From assembly GCF_022829405.1 (NCBI RefSeq), contig NZ_JAKSXW010000149.1:124001-188000 (forward strand): a stretch of 64,000 nucleotides of DNA, written 5' to 3'. Origin of the DNA: Methylobacterium sp. J-076 (lineage in GTDB: Bacteria > Pseudomonadota > Alphaproteobacteria > Rhizobiales > Beijerinckiaceae). Below the pieces are notes generated by a model, which was given only the letters and a program-made list of their open reading frames with translations, was not told the DNA's origin and did not search any database. This document shows positions 60,904 through 64,000 of this stretch, piece after piece. Each line of letters starts with the position of its first letter. Position 1 is the stretch's first letter. Both the position numbers and the translations under genes were made by a program.

Positions 60904-61911
60904 ATGACCTCCCGCGCCCTGATTCTCGGCTGCGCCGGCACGACGCTCTCCGCGGAGGAGACGGCGTTCTTCCGCGATGCCCGGCCCTGGGGCTTCATCC
61001 TGTTCAAGCGCAACATCGGCACGCCGGCGGAGGTCCGCGCCCTCACCGCCGCCCTGCGGGACTGCGTGGGCCGGGCCGAGGCCCCGATCCTGATCGATCA
61101 GGAAGGCGGGCGCGTGCAGCGCATGGGCCCGCCCCACTGGCCGAAATATCCGCCGGGTGGCAGCTACGGGCGCCTGAACGGGTCGGCCGCGGCCATCGCG
61201 CGGCTCGGCGCGCGGCTCATCGCCCACGACCTCGCGGAGGTCGGCATCAACGTCGATTGCGCGCCGGTCCTCGACGTTCCCTCGCCGGGCTCGCACGACA
61301 TCATCGGGGACCGGGCCTACGGCGCGAGCCCCGCGGAGGTGGTGGCGATCGGCCGGGCGGTGGCGGAGGGCCTGATGGCCGGCGGCGTCCTGCCGGTGGT
61401 CAAGCACATGCCCGGCCATGGCCGCGCCGCGTGCGACAGCCACAAGGGCCTCCCGGTGGTGGAAGCCGGGATCGAGGAACTTCGCGGACGGGACTTCGCG
61501 CCGTTCCGGGCGCTCTCCGACCTGCCCATGGCCATGAGCGCGCACGTGGTGTTCACGGCCCTCGACCCGGATCGCCCCGCGACACAGTCGCCCACGATCA
61601 TCCGGGACGTGATCCGCGGCGAGATCGGCTTCGACGGCCTGCTGATGACCGACGACCTGTCGATGCATGCCCTCACCGGGCCGTTCCGCGCCCGCGCCGA
61701 GGCGGCGTTCGCGGCGGGGATCGACATCGCGCTCCATTGCAACGGGGACGCCGAGGAGATGCGCGCCGTCTGCGAGGGCACGCCCCTCCTCTCGGCGGAC
61801 GCCGCCCGGCGGGCCGCGGCCGCGCTGGCCCGCCTCGACGATCTGGAGGACGGTCTGGACCTGCCCGAGGCCCGGGCTCGGTTCGCCGCCGCCTTCGGCC
61901 AGGCCGCCTGA
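60904..61911 (+). CDS. nagZ: beta-N-acetylhexosaminidase (NagZ)
   Basis: 335 residues of the GH3 barrel. KHMPGHGRAACDSHKG (167-181) includes the catalytic D178/H180 pair. The nucleophile is D250 in LLMTDDLSMHA, and the substrate loop ILIDQEGGRVQRM is present. It cuts GlcNAc from anhydro-muropeptides in cytoplasmic murein recycling. There is no signal peptide. The ATG at 60904 sets the standard N-terminus; the upstream frame is Pro/Arg-rich and non-coding. scpA, which usually follows nagZ in this gene order, is absent. Confidence 0.9.
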   Translation: MTSRALILGCAGTTLSAEETAFFRDARPWGFILFKRNIGTPAEVRALTAALRDCVGRAEAPILIDQEGGRVQRMGPPHWPKYPPGGSYGRLNGSAAAIARLGARLIAHDLAEVGINVDCAPVLDVPSPGSHDIIGDRAYGASPAEVVAIGRAVAEGLMAGGVLPVVKHMPGHGRAACDSHKGLPVVEAGIEELRGRDFAPFRALSDLPMAMSAHVVFTALDPDRPATQSPTIIRDVIRGEIGFDGLLMTDDLSMHALTGPFRARAEAAFAAGIDIALHCNGDAEEMRAVCEGTPLLSADAARRAAAALARLDDLEDGLDLPEARARFAAAFGQAA

Positions 61912-62065
61912 CGCGGCGCCCCATCCCTCCACGGCCGTCGCCCTCCGGCCCACCGCTTCCGCTTGTGTTCCGGGAGCGCCCTCCCTAGGTTCGCGGGAAA
62001 TTCCTCAACGGACAGCGCGCTCCAGTCGCATGGCCCTTGGGCCGAGCGGAGCGCAGGAGGTCGTC

Positions 62066-62338
62066 ATGGGTAGCATGAGCATCTGGCACTGGGTCATCGT
62101 CGCGGTCATCGTGATGCTGCTCTTCGGACGCGGCAAGGTGTCCGACCTGATGGGTGACGTCGCCAAGGGCATCAAAGCCTTCAAGAAGGGCATGGCCGAG
62201 GACGAGACGCCCCCGCCCGCCCAGCCGGTCACGCCGCCCCAGCAGCCCGTGCGGACGATCCCGCACACGGCCGAGACGAGCCCGGGCACCGCCGTCCCCG
62301 CGAGCCACCTGCCGGGCGGCGAAAGCAAGACGATCTGA
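62066..62338 (+). CDS. tatA: Sec-independent (Tat) translocase protein TatA
   Basis: 90 residues. The single helix is IWHWVIVAVIVMLLFGRGKV with the typical phenylalanine-glycine hinge (LFGRGKVSDLMGDVAKGIKA-FKKGM). A Pro-rich, acidic tail follows. TatA forms the variable pore of the Tat system that exports folded proteins with RR signals, such as the DUF1501 protein at 29801. AGGAGG lies 5 bases before the ATG. It starts the tatABC group. Confidence 0.92.
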   Translation: MGSMSIWHWVIVAVIVMLLFGRGKVSDLMGDVAKGIKAFKKGMAEDETPPPAQPVTPPQQPVRTIPHTAETSPGTAVPASHLPGGESKTI

Positions 62339-62420
62339 TCGTCTCCGAAGGATTGCCGGGGCGCGCACTCGCACCGCTGTGCGAGGCCGCCGCTCCCCCG
62401 GCCGCAGGACCGTCGACGAC

Positions 62421-62987
62421 ATGCTGGATATGAGCTGGGGCGAGGTGATGCTGATCGGCGGCGTCGCTCTCATCGTCATCGGGCCGAAGGATCTGCCGAA
62501 GGCGCTGCGCACGGTGGGGCAGGTCACGACCAAGCTGCGCCGCATGGCCGGCGAGTTCCAGATGCAGTTCAACGAGGCGATCCGCGAGGCGGAGCTCGAT
62601 GGGGTGCGCAAGGAGGTCGATGGCATCCGCGATACGATGCGTGGCGCGTCGGCCTTCAATCCGGTCCAGACCATCCGCGACGAGCTTCGCGGCGCGGTCG
62701 AGGGCCGAGCTCCGCAAGCCGATCCGTCGCCGCCCGTCGCGGGCAACGAGGCCTATGGCCCGCCGAAGCCCGAGCCCGTCATCGGATCCACCCCGCCCGC
62801 GTCGGCGCCTCCGCCTGTGCCGAAGCCGCGCAGCCTCGCCGATGCGACGGCGAAGCTGCGGGCCGAGCGCCAGGGCACCCGGGGCGCGGCCGAGGCGCCG
62901 CTGCCGGTTCCCGGTTCCGTCGACGATCCCTACGGCACGCCTGAGCCCGAGGCTGCGCGCCACCCCAACGAGACCGCCGCACAATGA
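62421..62987 (+). CDS. tatB: Tat translocase protein TatB
   Basis: 188 residues. The short helix MSWGEVMLIGGVALIVIGPK is followed by the TatB hinge and amphipathic helix (DLPKALRTVGQVTTKLRRMA), then a long acidic/Pro-rich tail. TatB with TatC forms the receptor for twin-arginine signals. It overlaps tatC by 4 bases (ATGA) and is 82 bases after tatA. Confidence 0.92.
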   Translation: MLDMSWGEVMLIGGVALIVIGPKDLPKALRTVGQVTTKLRRMAGEFQMQFNEAIREAELDGVRKEVDGIRDTMRGASAFNPVQTIRDELRGAVEGRAPQADPSPPVAGNEAYGPPKPEPVIGSTPPASAPPPVPKPRSLADATAKLRAERQGTRGAAEAPLPVPGSVDDPYGTPEPEAARHPNETAAQ

Positions 62988-63784
62988 AGACCGAGGCCGA
63001 CGAGGCCGAGATCGAGGCGTCGCGGGCGCCGCTTCTCGAACACCTGATCGAGCTGCGTTCGCGCCTGATCAAGTCGCTGATCGCGTTCGTGCTGATGTTC
63101 TTCGCGTGCTTCTTCTTCTCGCGCGATATCTACAACATCCTCGTCTACCCCTACGTGTCGGTGGTGGGGGCACAGAACGCGGAGCTGATCGCGACGCACT
63201 TCCTCGAACAGGTCTTCACCAACATCAAGCTCAGCGTCTTCGGCGCGGCCTTCCTGGCCTTTCCGGTGATCGCGACCCAAATCTACGCTTTCGTCGCACC
63301 GGGGCTCTACCGCAACGAGCGGAAGGCGTTCCTGCCCTACCTCGTCGCGACGCCGATCTTCTTCGTCCTCGGTGCGCTGGTGGTCTTCTTCCTGGCGATG
63401 CCGCTGCTCATCAAGTTCTCGGTGTCGCTCCAGCAGGTCGGCGTCGCGGGCGAGCCGACGATCAAGCTGATGCCGAAGGTCGATGAATACCTGTCGCTGA
63501 TCATGACGCTGATCTTCGCCTTCGGCCTCGCGTTCCAGCTGCCGGTGATCCTCACCCTCCTCGGGCAGATCGGGGTGATCGACGCCGCCTTCCTGCGGGA
63601 GAAGCGGCGCTACGCGATCGTGCTGGTCTTCGTCGCCGCGGCGATCCTGACGCCGCCGGATGTGATCTCGCAGCTCTCCCTGGCCGTGCCGATGCTGCTC
63701 CTCTACGAGGCGTCGATCTTCTCGGTCACCCGGGTCGAGTCGCTGCGCAAGGCCCGGCGCGCGGCGGAGGGGCTGGAGCCGTAG
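62984..63784 (+). CDS. tatC: Tat translocase protein TatC
   Basis: 266 residues with six membrane helices. PLLEHLIELRSRLIKSLIAF at the N-terminus, FVAPGLYRNERKAFLPYLVA in the first cytoplasmic loop, and FGLAFQLPVILTLLGQIGVI are the TatC signatures. It binds RR signal peptides and recruits TatA. serS, which often follows tatC in this order, is not next; instead a palindromic element and a convergent tyrS 3' end appear. Confidence 0.95.
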   Translation: MKTEADEAEIEASRAPLLEHLIELRSRLIKSLIAFVLMFFACFFFSRDIYNILVYPYVSVVGAQNAELIATHFLEQVFTNIKLSVFGAAFLAFPVIATQIYAFVAPGLYRNERKAFLPYLVATPIFFVLGALVVFFLAMPLLIKFSVSLQQVGVAGEPTIKLMPKVDEYLSLIMTLIFAFGLAFQLPVILTLLGQIGVIDAAFLREKRRYAIVLVFVAAAILTPPDVISQLSLAVPMLLLYEASIFSVTRVESLRKARRAAEGLEP

Positions 63785-63802
63785 GGCTCCGTCTGCCGCT
63801 TC

Positions 63803-63899
63803 GCCGTCATTGCGAGCAAAGCGAAGCAATCCAGGGTGGCGCCACGTCTTCCGAAAGGTGCGCTTCCCTGAATTGCTTCAGTCCGTTCGCAATGACGAT
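63803..63899. repeat. palindromic REP-like element after tatC
   Basis: The left arm CGTCATTGCGAGCAAAGC continues into GAAGCAATCCAGG, and the right arm (about 63867-63898) is its near reverse complement, with CAATTGCTTC-like and TTCGCAATGACG cores. A well-known class of intergenic elements in many bacteria carries this GTCATTGCGAG...AAGCAAT pattern. It lies between tatC and the convergent tyrS end and could form a large hairpin. Confidence 0.8.
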
Positions 63900-63907
63900 G
63901 GCGGGGT

Positions 63908-64000
63908 TCACTCCACCCGCAACAGCACGTGCTTCTTCTTGCCGAAGGACAGCTTGATGACGCCGTCCGCCGTCAGGTCGGACGGGCGCAGCACCGCCTT
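63908..64000 (-). CDS. tyrS: tyrosine--tRNA ligase, C-terminal end (cut by window edge)
   Basis: Only the last 30 residues are in the window, ending at a TGA (63908-63910). They read KAVLRPSDLTADGVIKLSFG-KKKHVLLRVE, the C-terminus of the S4 RNA-binding domain in alphaproteobacterial TyrRS. The identification rests on this short tail, so it is moderate. The gene is convergent with tatC. Confidence 0.6.
   Translation of the reverse strand, partial: KAVLRPSDLTADGVIKLSFGKKKHVLLRVE

Overview
The window is GC-rich chromosomal DNA from an alphaproteobacterium, most likely Methylobacterium/Methylorubrum or a close relative in the Hyphomicrobiales. The evidence is FliX and a FlgN-like protein in a flagellar gene block, a MucR/Ros regulator, an HWE histidine kinase, a DUF6894 protein, a Porin_2-like short protein, a DksA with one zinc-finger Cys, and the order argS - SPOR protein - nagZ - tatABC. 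I saw no insertion sequence, prophage, CRISPR array, rRNA or tRNA. Nearly all the DNA is ordinary coding sequence, and many long open frames opposite real genes are products of GC bias.

Layout. 1-2.4 kb: a truncated membrane sensor, an Hpt protein and an HWE kinase. 2.6-7 kb: ubiB, an aromatic/aspartate aminotransferase and an orphan ABC substrate-binding protein. 7.2-12.9 kb: a second-type infA, an EamA transporter, a sulfite-oxidase-like enzyme overlapping a flavin reductase, two small stress-type proteins and a DbpA-like RNA helicase. 13-18.4 kb: GC-rich repeats, a Pro/Ala-rich membrane protein, a NarL-type two-component pair and a TerB-CidA-CidB operon. 18.4-29.7 kb: metabolic enzymes (LhgO-like, GH63-like glucosidase, succinate-semialdehyde dehydrogenase, class II amidotransferase, threonine aldolase) mixed with regulators (MucR-like, GGDEF, CheY-like), SlyX and rpsU. 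29.8-34.5 kb: an exported DUF1800/DUF1501 pair and prfC.

34.6-44.2 kb is the most coherent block. A BLUF blue-light-type protein and a single-domain response regulator form a minus-strand operon, divergent from flgE-flgK-flgL. Opposite these lies flgI-flgJ-flgN, and then fliX. flgE has a textbook sigma-54 element and flgI a weaker one. This fits the FliX/FlbD/sigma-54 hierarchy known from Caulobacter.

44.4-64 kb: a HerA/DUF87 ATPase divergent from a YegD-type Hsp70, an MBOAT/SGNH acyl-transfer pair, dksA, a collagen-like lipoprotein, a DadA-like oxidase, gltX, a CBS-domain hemolysin-family protein, a Gly/Tyr-rich secreted protein, argS, a SPOR protein, nagZ, tatABC and the 3' end of tyrS. 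The scpA-scpB genes often found between nagZ and tatA in this order are not there. I found no clearly undescribed large system. The best leads are the BLUF/response-regulator operon beside sigma-54 flagellar genes, the MBOAT/SGNH pair, the ATPase/Hsp70 pair, the collagen-like lipoprotein and the dispersed palindromic repeats.
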